Shown in pieces: positions 27,623-36,591 of a DNA stretch of 64,000 bases (positions are counted from its first letter, which is position 1; every line of letters begins with the position of its first letter). The DNA comes from Syntrophobacterales bacterium (GTDB lineage: Bacteria > Desulfobacterota > Syntrophorhabdia > Syntrophorhabdales > Syntrophorhabdaceae). Made by a program: the position numbers and the translations under genes. The stretch spans positions 27,079 through 91,078 of the forward strand of contig JAISPL010000014.1 in NCBI GenBank assembly GCA_031274925.1, in the 5' to 3' direction. The notes beneath the pieces were generated by a model. That model was not told the DNA's origin and did no database searches. It saw only the letters and a list, made by a program, of their open reading frames with translations.

Positions 27623-29431
27623 CTATTCCCCGGCTTTCGTGAGGTCTTCGAATTTGATGTCGAGTCCAAGCACGCCCACTATCTCGCCCACCTGGTCCCT
27701 GACGGGGCACGACACGGTGACACACAGGGCGCCGGTGAACTTGGAGGAATAGATATTCGTGACGCTGATCTTCCCTGACTTTATAGGGTTGATATACCAT
27801 TCCCTGTCCGAGAAGTCCTCATTTAGACCAATCTTGTGGTACTTGGCCCTGTCGAAAACTTGATTGATATTTTTGGTGATCTTTATCCCCTCGCTGTTCA
27901 CGATGTAGGCGAACTGAATGTAAGGATACTCTTCCACGATATTGCTAAGAACTTTCTCTTGCTTTTCCGGGACCATCGTCTTGATGTCCGGATCTTCGAT
28001 ATATTTCTCGATCAAATTAGCCGCCATGTCGTAGGCCCTCTTTTTTAGCAATTCGAACTCGGATACGAATATTTCAGGTACGTATCTCCTCACGAGGTGT
28101 TCTATCTCATTATCCGATATAACGGTTACACGGCCTTCATCGTATTGTTTGAGTATCCATTTATTGACCTTGGCTACCCCGGGATGTGTCCTTTCGATCC
28201 TGTCTTTTCCTAAAAGGGCGAAGTGAGAATTAATCCAGTGTGCGATACCAGAGAGTCCTGACTTGTCGGTAATATTTATAGTAAGCGGCCGATTCAGAAT
28301 TCTGTCGGTGTCAAAGGGGATGTAGATCTCCTCATTTTTGACTATACCATCGATATGGACGCCGGCTGACGTGGTGTTAAAGTCGATCCCGATGAAAGGC
28401 TGACCTCTGGGGATCTGATGGCCGAGCTCTTTTTCGAAGTAATTGCGTGTTTCGGTGATGGTTTGCGTGTCTATTCCGTTTGTGTCGCCCATGAGACTGA
28501 TGTATTCCATTATGAGCCCTTCAATAGGGGCGTTCCCGGTTCTTTCGCCGATACCGAGAAGCGTTCCATTTACATAAGTGCAACCGTAAAGCCAAGAGCT
28601 TACACTATTGACCACGACTTTGTTGAAATCATTATGGCCGTGCCATTCCAGACATTCAGAAGGAACGCCTGCATCGTCGATCATGACCCTCACCAGCTTT
28701 CCTATGGCTCTGGGCAACGCTGCCCCTGGGTACGTGACGCCTATGCCGAGGGTGTCGCACAACCTTATTTTAATCGGGACCTTCGCGTCCTCGGCAATAT
28801 TCATCAGTGCCTGCGCGAAAGGTACGCAGAACCCGTATATATCTGCTCTTGTCACATCTTCAAGATGGCATCTCGGTATAATCCCATGTTCGAGCGTATC
28901 CTCCACGATCCTGATGTAGTCCTCGAATGCCTGCGACCTGGTCTTTTTCAACTTGAGAAATATATGATAATCTGAACAGCTTGTAAGGATTCCCGTCTCT
29001 TTAATGCCGAGGTCTCTTACGAGCTGTAAGTCATCTTTCTTTGCTCTTATCCAGCCGGTAATCTCGGGGTAACGATATCCTTTCGAACGGCACCTTTCAA
29101 TGGCATCGCGGTCTTTATTGGTATAGAGGAAGAACTCACTCTGCCTGATAACCCCTTTGGGACCCGATAACCGATGGAGCAGATCAAACAGGTCCTCAAT
29201 CTGCGCGGCGGTAAACGGCGGCCGGGATTGTTGGCCGTCCCGGAACGTGGTATCCGTGATATATATGTCCTCGGGTGGATCAATAAGCTCAATCTTGTGA
29301 TCGAATTTTATCTTGCAGACTTCAGAGAATGGGAACATATCCCTGTAAAGTTCGGGTTCCTCTACGTCTATAAGCGGGTACTTCGCGCCCTTAGAAACAT
29401 TTTTGAAAATGAAACCCGATTTCTTTCTCAA
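27623..29431 (-). CDS. Re-type citrate synthase with C-terminal Cache/PDC-like domain
   Basis: Residues 1-450 form a DRE-TIM metallolyase: [27 protein letters not shown], the metal-binding HGHND and GIGERTGN. These match the Re-citrate synthases of Clostridium kluyveri and Syntrophus more closely than isopropylmalate synthase, for example in [16 protein letters not shown]. It would join acetyl-CoA and oxaloacetate with Re-face stereochemistry. About 140 further C-terminal residues (from about 460) resemble a Cache/PDC sensor domain: [20 protein letters not shown], a [14 protein letters not shown] segment, and [21 protein letters not shown]. No signal peptide or membrane segment is present, so this domain would be cytoplasmic. 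The gene lies 1 bp after aspS. Confidence 0.82.
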   Translation of the reverse strand: MRKKSGFIFKNVSKGAKYPLIDVEEPELYRDMFPFSEVCKIKFDHKIELIDPPEDIYITDTTFRDGQQSRPPFTAAQIEDLFDLLHRLSGPKGVIRQSEFFLYTNKDRDAIERCRSKGYRYPEITGWIRAKKDDLQLVRDLGIKETGILTSCSDYHIFLKLKKTRSQAFEDYIRIVEDTLEHGIIPRCHLEDVTRADIYGFCVPFAQALMNIAEDAKVPIKIRLCDTLGIGVTYPGAALPRAIGKLVRVMIDDAGVPSECLEWHGHNDFNKVVVNSVSSWLYGCTYVNGTLLGIGERTGNAPIEGLIMEYISLMGDTNGIDTQTITETRNYFEKELGHQIPRGQPFIGIDFNTTSAGVHIDGIVKNEEIYIPFDTDRILNRPLTINITDKSGLSGIAHWINSHFALLGKDRIERTHPGVAKVNKWILKQYDEGRVTVISDNEIEHLVRRYVPEIFVSEFELLKKRAYDMAANLIEKYIEDPDIKTMVPEKQEKVLSNIVEEYPYIQFAYIVNSEGIKITKNINQVFDRAKYHKIGLNEDFSDREWYINPIKSGKISVTNIYSSKFTGALCVTVSCPVRDQVGEIVGVLGLDIKFEDLTKAGE

Positions 29432-29432
29432 T

Positions 29433-31193
29433 TTATCCTCCCGACGGGTCCACGACAGCCCGTATCTTAAGTTCGTTTAACTGTCTGGCCGATATCTTCG
29501 AAGGTGCGCCGGTCATAAGGCATGTGCCCCTTTGGGTTTTCGGGAAGGGTATGACGTCCCTGATACTTTCCAACCTGAGCAGCATCATGAGGAGCCGGTC
29601 AAATCCGAAGGCGATTCCACCGTGAGGCGGTGCACCCATCTCAAGGGCTTCGAGAAGAAATCCGAATTTTTCTGTTGCCTCCTCTTCTTTTATGTTGAGG
29701 AGTTTGAACATGGCCATCTGTTCGTCGGTTCTGTAAATCCTGATACTGCCTCCTCCTATTTCCACGCCGTTTAGGACAAGATCGTACGCTTTGGCTTTGA
29801 TCGTATCATAGTCACCCTGAAAACTCCTCACGTTTTCCTTTGCCGAGGTAAAAGGGTGATGCCTGGCCATATACCGTTTTTCTTCTTCGCTGTACTCAAG
29901 AAGCGGGAAATCTACCACCCATAGAAACTTGAAAAGGTTTTTTGCAATAAGGTCGTATTTTTCTCCGAGATAAAGCCGAAACCTGCCCATTAGTTCGTTG
30001 GTCTTGTTTCTCGGTCCTGCCATAATGAAAAGGACATCGCCGTTTGCTAATCCCAGCCTATTGTCCATTTCAGTCTTTTCCTGATCTTTCAGATACTTGA
30101 CGATGGGGGACTGAAGCGTGTCGTTTTCCTTGCGCATCCATATGAGACCGCCTGAACCCATCTCTTTTGCTGTATCGACCGCAGTATCGAGATCCTTCCG
30201 GGAAAGGGTCTTGCCCTTAAGGACCACGGCTTTGACCGCACCTTTCTCCTCCACGGTCTTCTTGAGGATGCCAAAATCAGTCTCATTGAAGATATCCGTC
30301 AGGTCTGTCATGAGGAGGTCGAACCGCATGTCCGGCTTATCTGTCCCATAAAGTTCCATCACGTCGTCATAACTCATTCTTAAAATCGGGGTCTCAAGGA
30401 TGTTACCCGTAACGGATTCGTACACCGCTTTTATAAGACCCTCGCTCAAGGCGATGACATCGTCCACGTCCACGAAACTCATTTCGATGTCTACTTGAGT
30501 GAACTCGGGCTGTCTGTCCGCCCTCAAGTCCTCGTCCCTGAAACACCTCACAACCTGAAAGTACCTGTCGAATCCCCCTACCATCAGCAACTGTTTGAAA
30601 AGTTGAGGAGATTGTGGCAAGGCATAGAAGTTGCCGGGGTTGAGCCTGCTCGGCACGATAAAGTCCCGCGCTCCCTCAGGAGTACTCTTGGTGAGCATGG
30701 GGGTCTCGAATTCATAGAAGCCATTATCGACAAGGTAGTCCCTGGTCGCCTTATAGGCCCGGCTTCTGATAAGGAATGACCTCTTTATTTCGTCTCTGCG
30801 CATATCAAGGTACCGATATTTGAGGCGGAGCGATTCGTTGGGTTCCTCCTCGTCCAACTGGAAGGGCAGAGGTTTACACGTATTGAGAATCTCGAAATTA
30901 GTTACGTATATTTCCTCTTCGCCTGTGGGGATGTTCATGTTTTCGGTCCCCTCAGGGCGGAGGTCAACTTTCCCTGTAATTGTGATGACGTATTCCTGCT
31001 TGAGTTCTCCCGCTTTATTGTGGGCTTCACGCGAAATGTCGGGAGAAAAGACTATCTGCACGATGCCGCTTACATCTCTAAGATCAACGAATACGAGACC
31101 GCCATGGTCTCTTCTGCGAAACACCCAACCTGACAGGGTGATCGTCTTCCCCACATCTTCTTTTGTAACCAGTCCGCAGTATTTATCTCGCAC
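29433..31193 (-). CDS. aspS: Aspartyl-tRNA synthetase
   Basis: This 586-residue class IIb synthetase has an N-terminal OB fold (GWVFRRRDHGGLVFVDLRD), motif 2 region (VVRCFRDEDLRADRQPEF), the bacterial GAD insertion domain and motif 3 (GGIAFGFDRLLMMLL). The bacterial type is evident. Whether it charges only tRNA-Asp or also tRNA-Asn cannot be told. It is the first gene of the leftward run and is followed directly by Re-citrate synthase. Confidence 0.96.
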   Translation of the reverse strand: MRDKYCGLVTKEDVGKTITLSGWVFRRRDHGGLVFVDLRDVSGIVQIVFSPDISREAHNKAGELKQEYVITITGKVDLRPEGTENMNIPTGEEEIYVTNFEILNTCKPLPFQLDEEEPNESLRLKYRYLDMRRDEIKRSFLIRSRAYKATRDYLVDNGFYEFETPMLTKSTPEGARDFIVPSRLNPGNFYALPQSPQLFKQLLMVGGFDRYFQVVRCFRDEDLRADRQPEFTQVDIEMSFVDVDDVIALSEGLIKAVYESVTGNILETPILRMSYDDVMELYGTDKPDMRFDLLMTDLTDIFNETDFGILKKTVEEKGAVKAVVLKGKTLSRKDLDTAVDTAKEMGSGGLIWMRKENDTLQSPIVKYLKDQEKTEMDNRLGLANGDVLFIMAGPRNKTNELMGRFRLYLGEKYDLIAKNLFKFLWVVDFPLLEYSEEEKRYMARHHPFTSAKENVRSFQGDYDTIKAKAYDLVLNGVEIGGGSIRIYRTDEQMAMFKLLNIKEEEATEKFGFLLEALEMGAPPHGGIAFGFDRLLMMLLRLESIRDVIPFPKTQRGTCLMTGAPSKISARQLNELKIRAVVDPSGG

Positions 31194-31545
31194 GGTATAC
31201 CCCCTATAAAAGTCATTTATTATATATTCCGACGGGATTACAAGTCAAGGCTCGGAGAGGGTTCAAATGCGTCCCGAGCCGCAGATTAACGGTCGCGTAA
31301 AACGGTATGCATCTTGTTTTGCCTGTGATCCTTCCTTGGCGTCGTGCCTTGTAGAGCTCGCAACAGAACTTCTCTGATTCTCTGATTATATAGTAATCCA
31401 TTTTGATCTGAATTATCGTGAATGTCGCGTAAGTAAAAAGAGCAGAAGCTTTCACTTGATTTCGTGACCAAAATGTTCAACAATCAAATGCATTCCCATT
31501 GACCGGGGATGTCCGGGGCATGGCGCTCCAGTATCGGGACGGAGT
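31194..31545. other. Divergent promoter region, aspS / YkuD-Mpl fusion
   Basis: This 352-bp gap between divergent genes has no convincing coding frame. Two overlapping minus-strand frames (31213-31483) share text in different frames and lack ribosome sites. Promoters for both flanking genes should lie here, but no clear sigma-70 pair was recognised. Confidence 0.4.
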
Positions 31546-33486
31546 ATGGAAACTACTCAATTACGCCGTATTTATAGGAGATTAAAAAAATTTTTACCAG
31601 ACCCAGGAGAGGTCTATCTCATTCAGTCGATTGAGGCGCAAATGCTCTTTGTCTGCGAGAAGGAGACAATTCTGGAGCGGTATGACGCGTCAACCTCCAG
31701 CTTCGGGAACGGAATCAGGGAAGGCTCGTTCAAGACGCCACCGGGCGTCCACAGAATCGTAGAGAAAATAGGCGCCGGTGCTCCACTGGGCCGTATTTTT
31801 AAAGAATGCCGTGATACGGGTGCCGATTGGGACGGCGTCTCCATGGAAGAAAATCTGATACTTACCCGTATTTTACGACTGGAAGGAATGGAGACAGGGG
31901 TCAACAAGGGCGAGGGCGTGGATTCATGGGGACGTTGTATTTACATCCATGGTACGAATCGGGAGGACCTTGTAGGCATGCCTCTGTCTCACGGTTGCCT
32001 ATGTCTGCGTAACGACGATATCATCCGTTTGTTTGAGACGGTGAGGGAGGGAGTGGTCATCTTCATTGAGCCTCCGCCCGTGGTAATCGGTGAAACCTCA
32101 TGCTGGAGTATCCATTTTACGGGTGTCTTTGGTACCGGCATGAGCGCTTTGGCGCAATACCTGCGCTTTCAGGGTATTTTTGTCTCCGGCTCCGACCGTC
32201 TCCTTGTCAGTGAGGACACAGTCCCCATCCGGCAAGGCCTTGAGGGTCTTGGGTGTGACATTGTAAATCAGGACGGCTCTGGGATTGATGAGGATACCGA
32301 TATTGTCTGCATCTCTACGGCAATAGAAGAAACAAATCCCGATATTGCCACTGCCCACGCTTTGGACCTTCCCATTGTGCATCGTTCAGATCTGCTTGCC
32401 GCAATTATCTCGTCCCATAGGACGGTTGCCGTCGCGGGCACGAGCGGCAAATCGACGGTGACGGCAATGATCTTTGAGTTTCTGACTGCGTGCGGGAAAT
32501 CGCCTTCTCTCATAAGCGGCGCGGCCTTGCTGAGACTTGAGAAGCAGGGGCTTATCGGCAATGCATTCAGCGGAGGTTCCGATCTTATGATTGTTGAAGC
32601 TGACGAGAGTGACGGGACGTTGACCAAATATTCTCCTCATGCAGCGGTTATTCTTAATGTTTCCAAGGATCACAAGAGTGTAGATGAAATAAGGGCGCTT
32701 TTCGAGACGCTCGTTTCGAAAAGCGGATGGACTGCTTTGAATGCGGACGATCCCATACTCGCTTGTCTTCCTCGGGCAGTCGGTTTCGGCGGGAATACCT
32801 CGGCATCGTGGAGACCTGACCGCGAGGAACTTTTCAGCACCTCGGTGAAGCTTTCTCGCAATGGTATCGAATATCACCTGCCGCTCCCAGGAAATCATAA
32901 CCTGGAAAACCTGCGGGCTGCTCTCTGTGTATGTGAGTATTTCGGTTGCGAGGAACTTCCTCTTGCCGATGGGGTGAAGAATTTTGAGGGCGTTGCCCGA
33001 CGTTTTTCAGTAACAGGGACGGAGGACGGTGTCCATGTAGTTGATGATTTCGCCCACAATCCGGCGAAGATAGCCGCTGCCGTAAACGCGGCAAGAGGCC
33101 TCTCGGGGCGCATCGTTGCTGTGTACCAGCCTCACGGGTTTGGTCCCACGAGGTTTCTGAAAGATGAATACATTTCGACCTTCCAAGCCGTCTTTCGACG
33201 GGAAGACTCACTATATCTTCTGCCGATTTATTACGGTGGAGGCACAGCGGAAAAGAACATCGCCTCGGAGGATATCGTAAACGGTTTGGGCCTCGTGCCA
33301 TTTCATGCCTGTGCGGTAACGAGCCGCAGCGAACTACTGGCGGGATTGATAGCTGACGTGACGCCGGGCGACTGTGTTCTCGTAATGGGAGCCAGAGATC
33401 CGTCGCTGCCCGCTCTTGTGAGGAAAGTGGTCAATCTTTTTGGCGGAACAAAGAGAAAAGGTGTGACCGTCCAGTCATCGGAATAA
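31546..33486 (+). CDS. YkuD (L,D-transpeptidase/carboxypeptidase) fused to Mpl/MurC-like ligase
   Basis: One uninterrupted 646-residue frame. Residues 20-178 form a YkuD domain: His135 in CIYIHGTN and the catalytic SHGCLCLRN with Cys151. Residues 187-640 form a Mur ligase: HFTGVFGTGMSALAQYL, the P-loop GTSGKST (298-304), EADESDGTL, and VVDDFAHNP near the C-terminus. The last is closer to Mpl (DDFAHHP) than to MurC (DDYGHHP). There is no signal peptide or membrane anchor, so both halves should be cytoplasmic. Mpl joins recycled murein tripeptide to UDP-MurNAc, and cytoplasmic YkuD enzymes such as ElsL remove the terminal D-Ala of tetrapeptides. The fusion would do both steps. Activity is inferred. 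Confidence 0.85.
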   Translation: METTQLRRIYRRLKKFLPDPGEVYLIQSIEAQMLFVCEKETILERYDASTSSFGNGIREGSFKTPPGVHRIVEKIGAGAPLGRIFKECRDTGADWDGVSMEENLILTRILRLEGMETGVNKGEGVDSWGRCIYIHGTNREDLVGMPLSHGCLCLRNDDIIRLFETVREGVVIFIEPPPVVIGETSCWSIHFTGVFGTGMSALAQYLRFQGIFVSGSDRLLVSEDTVPIRQGLEGLGCDIVNQDGSGIDEDTDIVCISTAIEETNPDIATAHALDLPIVHRSDLLAAIISSHRTVAVAGTSGKSTVTAMIFEFLTACGKSPSLISGAALLRLEKQGLIGNAFSGGSDLMIVEADESDGTLTKYSPHAAVILNVSKDHKSVDEIRALFETLVSKSGWTALNADDPILACLPRAVGFGGNTSASWRPDREELFSTSVKLSRNGIEYHLPLPGNHNLENLRAALCVCEYFGCEELPLADGVKNFEGVARRFSVTGTEDGVHVVDDFAHNPAKIAAAVNAARGLSGRIVAVYQPHGFGPTRFLKDEYISTFQAVFRREDSLYLLPIYYGGGTAEKNIASEDIVNGLGLVPFHACAVTSRSELLAGLIADVTPGDCVLVMGARDPSLPALVRKVVNLFGGTKRKGVTVQSSE

Positions 33487-33577
33487 CAAATTTCTTGTCC
33501 GGAGGAATAATTTTCAACAGCCTGGTCCGGGCATGTTGTCGGAAACCCCGGAAACCTTTGAGGGTATTCACTCAGCG

Positions 33578-34339
33578 TTATCCGGAGTGAGCGTTCTTGA
33601 TGCCCATGTGTATGACGGCAATCCCGTTCGATACCCGCCGGTAAGTGACCTCGTGAAAGCCTATTTTTTCAAGCATTCCTTTTAGTTCCTCGGGAGGAGG
33701 GAAGACCCGGATTGACTCAGGCAGATAGGTATACGCCTTTCGGGAGCCCACGATGAGGAGTCCAAGAAGAGGCATGATGGAAAAGGAATAGAGGTCATAC
33801 AGCCACCGGAACGGTGTGAAGACTGGTTTAGAGAATTCGAGGCACATGAGCTGTCCACCTGGTTTCAACACCCGGTGCATCTCCCTGAAACCTAGCTCAA
33901 TGTGAGTCAGGTTCCTGATTCCAAAACCTACCATGGCGGCGTCAAATTGGTTGGACCCGAAGGAGATGCACTCCGCGTCGCCTTGGACATAGAGGGCTTT
34001 TCTCCTTGCCTCTGCATTGACCTGTTTCTTTCTCCCTGTGACCATCATCTTTCTGTTGATGTCGTAAAGCACTACCTGTCCGGTAGGATGAACCTTCTTC
34101 ATTGCGAGTATGGAAAGGTCGCCGGTGCCGGCGCACACGTCTATGACACTGTCTCCTGGCTTAAGAACGAGCATCCGAACGGCCGTTCTCTTCCAGAGGT
34201 AATGTATTCCGAAACTGAGCAGGGTATTCATCATATCGTATTTCTGCGCTACGGCGTCGAAATGATGTCGTACCCAGTTGACCTTCTCATGGGCTGGAAT
34301 CTTTTGATAACCGAAATCGGCGGTCTCCATATCTTTCAT
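33578..34339 (-). CDS. menG: Menaquinone/ubiquinone C-methyltransferase (UbiE/MenG)
   Basis: This 253-residue class I SAM methyltransferase has VRHHFDAVAQKYDMMNTLLSFG, VIDVCAGTGDLSI (SAM motif I), AMVGFGIRNL and LKPGGQLMCLEFSKP, all typical of UbiE/MenG. It methylates demethylmenaquinone, the more likely role in an anaerobe. The ATG at 34339 follows AAGGAAGGGA. It is convergent with the fusion gene and monocistronic. Quinone use fits the complex I-type operon nearby. Confidence 0.9.
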   Translation of the reverse strand: MKDMETADFGYQKIPAHEKVNWVRHHFDAVAQKYDMMNTLLSFGIHYLWKRTAVRMLVLKPGDSVIDVCAGTGDLSILAMKKVHPTGQVVLYDINRKMMVTGRKKQVNAEARRKALYVQGDAECISFGSNQFDAAMVGFGIRNLTHIELGFREMHRVLKPGGQLMCLEFSKPVFTPFRWLYDLYSFSIMPLLGLLIVGSRKAYTYLPESIRVFPPPEELKGMLEKIGFHEVTYRRVSNGIAVIHMGIKNAHSG

Positions 34340-34577
34340 GGCGTCATCCCTTCCTTGAGTCTTGCCTTCACCGTCATCAGCTTTTAAGAGGAACTATGCC
34401 GACTTCTTCCCTCTATAAAGTCTTTGATCTTTTAACTTCACTGACAACGCCATTATACCAGAGAGCAAAACAATCCTCCAGTGCTGGATGCCGCTGTTAA
34501 AAATGTTTATGAATATATAATCCAATTTGTATACTATATTTTTAGCTTTAATTTATTAAGGGGTGATAATATTTATC

Positions 34578-35055
34578 ATGTTCCAATGCACATTCACTCT
34601 AAACAATCAGCCAATGAGTTTCATCAAAGGACCTGGTTTTGAGTACGAGGCGTATTCGGGATAACTTGAATATCGCAACAAGGTTGCGTTTCAATGCACG
34701 CCCATGTTCGGTGCGATCCCGAATTGGTCGCTATGCAATAGCAGACAGGGAAAGCGGTGGTCTGAAAAGTAAGATTATCGCCGCAATTAAGTCAATAAAG
34801 AAGCTCTAGCAACCGTTTTGACTGGTTTGTCTTATACGTCTTGGATAATCGAATAGACGACGAAGTGTTTTGCAATGGAGTAAGGCGTGGTGAATTCCGA
34901 CTTCATCCTGGCGGATCGCCAGGCAGAAGCTCCGGCTGTGTAACTTTGCCTAACAGTGGTGATTTTCGCATGTTGCGCCATAGGATAATTGCCCAAAGAT
35001 GTATTATCCCGGGGCACAACTTTGAGGTTTATGGCGTTCTCAATAGTTATTGCGT
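34578..35055 (+). pseudogene. Decayed Tlde1-like (DUF2778) L,D-transpeptidase-fold toxin gene
   Basis: Reading across frames gives an aligned DUF2778 protein. Frame 3 from ATG 34578 gives FTLNNQPMSFIKGPGFEYEAYSG, then a TAA at 34662. The next frame from about 34726 gives GRYAIADRESGGLKSK and ends at TAG 34807. A third frame from about 34820 gives WFVLYVLDNRIDDEVFCNGV, RGEFRLHPGG, SSGCVTLPNSGDF and IPGHNFEVYG. The HP and SSGC(V)T motifs carry the catalytic His and Cys of this family. Known members such as Salmonella Tlde1 are type VI secretion effectors that alter peptidoglycan. At least one stop and two frameshifts make it inactive. Confidence 0.72.
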
Positions 35056-35361
35056 AAACTGTTTAAGATCGTTCGTAAGACCGTTCTGTGGCTTTTTTGG
35101 ATCTTTGTTATTCACCTGCTATACTGTGCTTTTATATCAGGTACGCGCTTAATTAAGTTACCCAGAATGGGCACACAAACCAGTCACTGGATAATTTTGA
35201 CGTTTGAAACTTCACCGGAAGATGCGGATTGTGTCGCCCTATCGTTTCTTGCCGCTGTACATCTTGCATTAATCGCCGTATCTTTCGGTTTACTCTGCTT
35301 AGGCTTTAGGTGGTGGAAGCGGAAAAAAGAAAAAGCATCAGAGCGCTTGATTTTATCATAA
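35050..35361 (+). CDS. Small membrane protein, possible immunity partner of Tlde1-like toxin
   Basis: This 103-residue frame from a TTG at 35050 has two hydrophobic segments (about residues 10-30 and 66-86), a basic start (MRKLFKIVRK) and a basic tail (WWKRKKEK). It begins where the decayed toxin frame should end, as toxin-immunity pairs often overlap. A periplasmic loop between the segments could bind the toxin. There is no clear ribosome site and the start may have been ATG, so it may also be decaying. Its 3' end runs into an IS481 scar. The family was not recognised and the role is inferred from position. Confidence 0.42.
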   Translation: MRKLFKIVRKTVLWLFWIFVIHLLYCAFISGTRLIKLPRMGTQTSHWIILTFETSPEDADCVALSFLAAVHLALIAVSFGLLCLGFRWWKRKKEKASERLILS

Positions 35362-35440
35362 ATATATGGACGTTTGAGCCTGGAAGATTTATAGGTGACC
35401 CAAACCACTTCAATGTGAGACTAAACAACTACTATACAAA
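35325..35440 (+). mobile_element. IS481-family transposase C-terminal remnant
   Basis: One frame reads DFIINIWTFEPGRFIGDPNH followed by FNVRLNN, matching the end of IS481-type transposases (IWT-P-RF--NP-H---GLNT). Positions 35360-35417 match 51271-51328 at about 52 of 58 bases, where a longer relic of the same element lies. Only the 3' end survives here. Confidence 0.68.
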
Positions 35441-35689
35441 CCGTAGAAGTCTGTGATTAAGGAAAGTTGGGAGGGAGTATCCTGACGAAGGAATACCGTT
35501 TGTCCGCTTAAATAAGAATGCTGTTTCATGTCTGGTAGATATCCAGATCGGTCTTTTCCGCGGCACTCCTTCTGTCAAGAGAAAAGGCAAATCGCATTTG
35601 TATCAACAGAGAAAGTGAGTGTTTACAATAAGGTTTGTTGATACTTATAAAGTTGCACAAAAAAAATTCCGAGAAAGTTAAGTTTGTTC

Positions 35690-35718
35690 TTGACAAGCAA
35701 CCGTCAATCATAATAAAA
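35690..35718 (+). promoter_or_regulatory. Putative sigma-70 promoter of the nuo operon
   Basis: TTGACA at 35690-35695 is a perfect -35. A weak AT-rich -10 (TAATAA/ATAAAA) lies 15-17 bases downstream. It ends about 25 bp before the nuoA ATG and is the only such match in the gap. Confidence 0.42.
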
Positions 35719-35743
35719 AACATGTGAAATAAATAACAACTTT

Positions 35744-36124
35744 ATGGATACTTTAAGCCAATTTTTCCCTGTTCTGGTCTTTTTTCTGGTGGCGATTGTA
35801 TTTGCAATTGTGCCGGTGGCGGTCCCGTATTTTCTGGCTCCCCGGACTGCAGGAAAAAAGACACTGTCTACTTATGAATGTGGAGTAGAACCTTTCGGCG
35901 GAGCATGGATAAGATACAGCGCGGCTTATTATATTTATGCGCTCATTTTCATTGCTTTTGATGTTGATGTCCTATACCTGTTCCCTGTGGCCATGAGTTA
36001 TACTAGGGGAGCAAACATGTATGAGTTCTACTCATTGATTATCTTTGTTGCAATCCTTGCGTTTGCAATAATCTATGCATGGGGAAAAGGAGTATTCACC
36101 TGGAAACGAAAGATGCAATTATAA
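35744..36124 (+). CDS. nuoA: Complex I subunit A
   Basis: This 126-residue protein has three membrane segments and the NuoA/ND3 loop [20 protein letters not shown], whose Cys marks the quinone-site loop. It is a membrane-arm subunit near the junction with the peripheral arm. It is the first gene of the operon, and nuoB overlaps its 3' end by 46 bp. Confidence 0.94.
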   Translation: MDTLSQFFPVLVFFLVAIVFAIVPVAVPYFLAPRTAGKKTLSTYECGVEPFGGAWIRYSAAYYIYALIFIAFDVDVLYLFPVAMSYTRGANMYEFYSLIIFVAILAFAIIYAWGKGVFTWKRKMQL

Positions 36125-36591
36125 AATTTGCGCTCCTTGACGACATCCTTAACCTCGCCCGGGCGAATTCGCTTTGGCCTATGACGTTTGGCCTTGCATG
36201 TTGCGCAATTGAGATGATGTCTACCGCCATGGCAAAATTCGACCTTGCCCGGTTCGGCGCCGAGATTTTCAGGCCGTCACCCCGGCAGGCGGATGTCATG
36301 ATTGTATCAGGCACTGTTACAAAGAAAATGGCGCCCCTGCTCGTGACTCTATACGAACAGATGCCGGCACCGAAGTGGGTAATCGCCATGGGCAACTGTG
36401 CCATATCGGGCGGTCCTTTTTTGTTTGAAGACCAGTATAATCTCGTTGAAGGAGTTGACCTTCTCGTTCCCGTGGATGTCTATGTGCCAGGTTGTCCTCC
36501 AAGACCGGAAGCTCTCCTTGAAGGTCTTCTTAAGTTGGAGGAAAAACTGACCGGAAAAAGAAGGTTCCCTACGCCAGAGGCAAAATGGTAA
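36079..36591 (+). CDS. nuoB: Complex I subunit B (N2 cluster)
   Basis: This 170-residue protein ligates the terminal [4Fe-4S] cluster N2: the double Cys in [12 protein letters not shown], Cys in [11 protein letters not shown] and Cys in [11 protein letters not shown]. The ATG at 36079 lies within nuoA, giving a 46-bp overlap. A later non-ATG start is possible, but no better one is seen. N2 passes electrons to the quinone. Confidence 0.94.
   Translation: MGKRSIHLETKDAIIKFALLDDILNLARANSLWPMTFGLACCAIEMMSTAMAKFDLARFGAEIFRPSPRQADVMIVSGTVTKKMAPLLVTLYEQMPAPKWVIAMGNCAISGGPFLFEDQYNLVEGVDLLVPVDVYVPGCPPRPEALLEGLLKLEEKLTGKRRFPTPEAKW

Noticed and set aside
31213..31483. Two minus-strand frames upstream of the fusion gene
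   Set aside because: They overlap each other in different frames, have no ribosome site and match no family I know.
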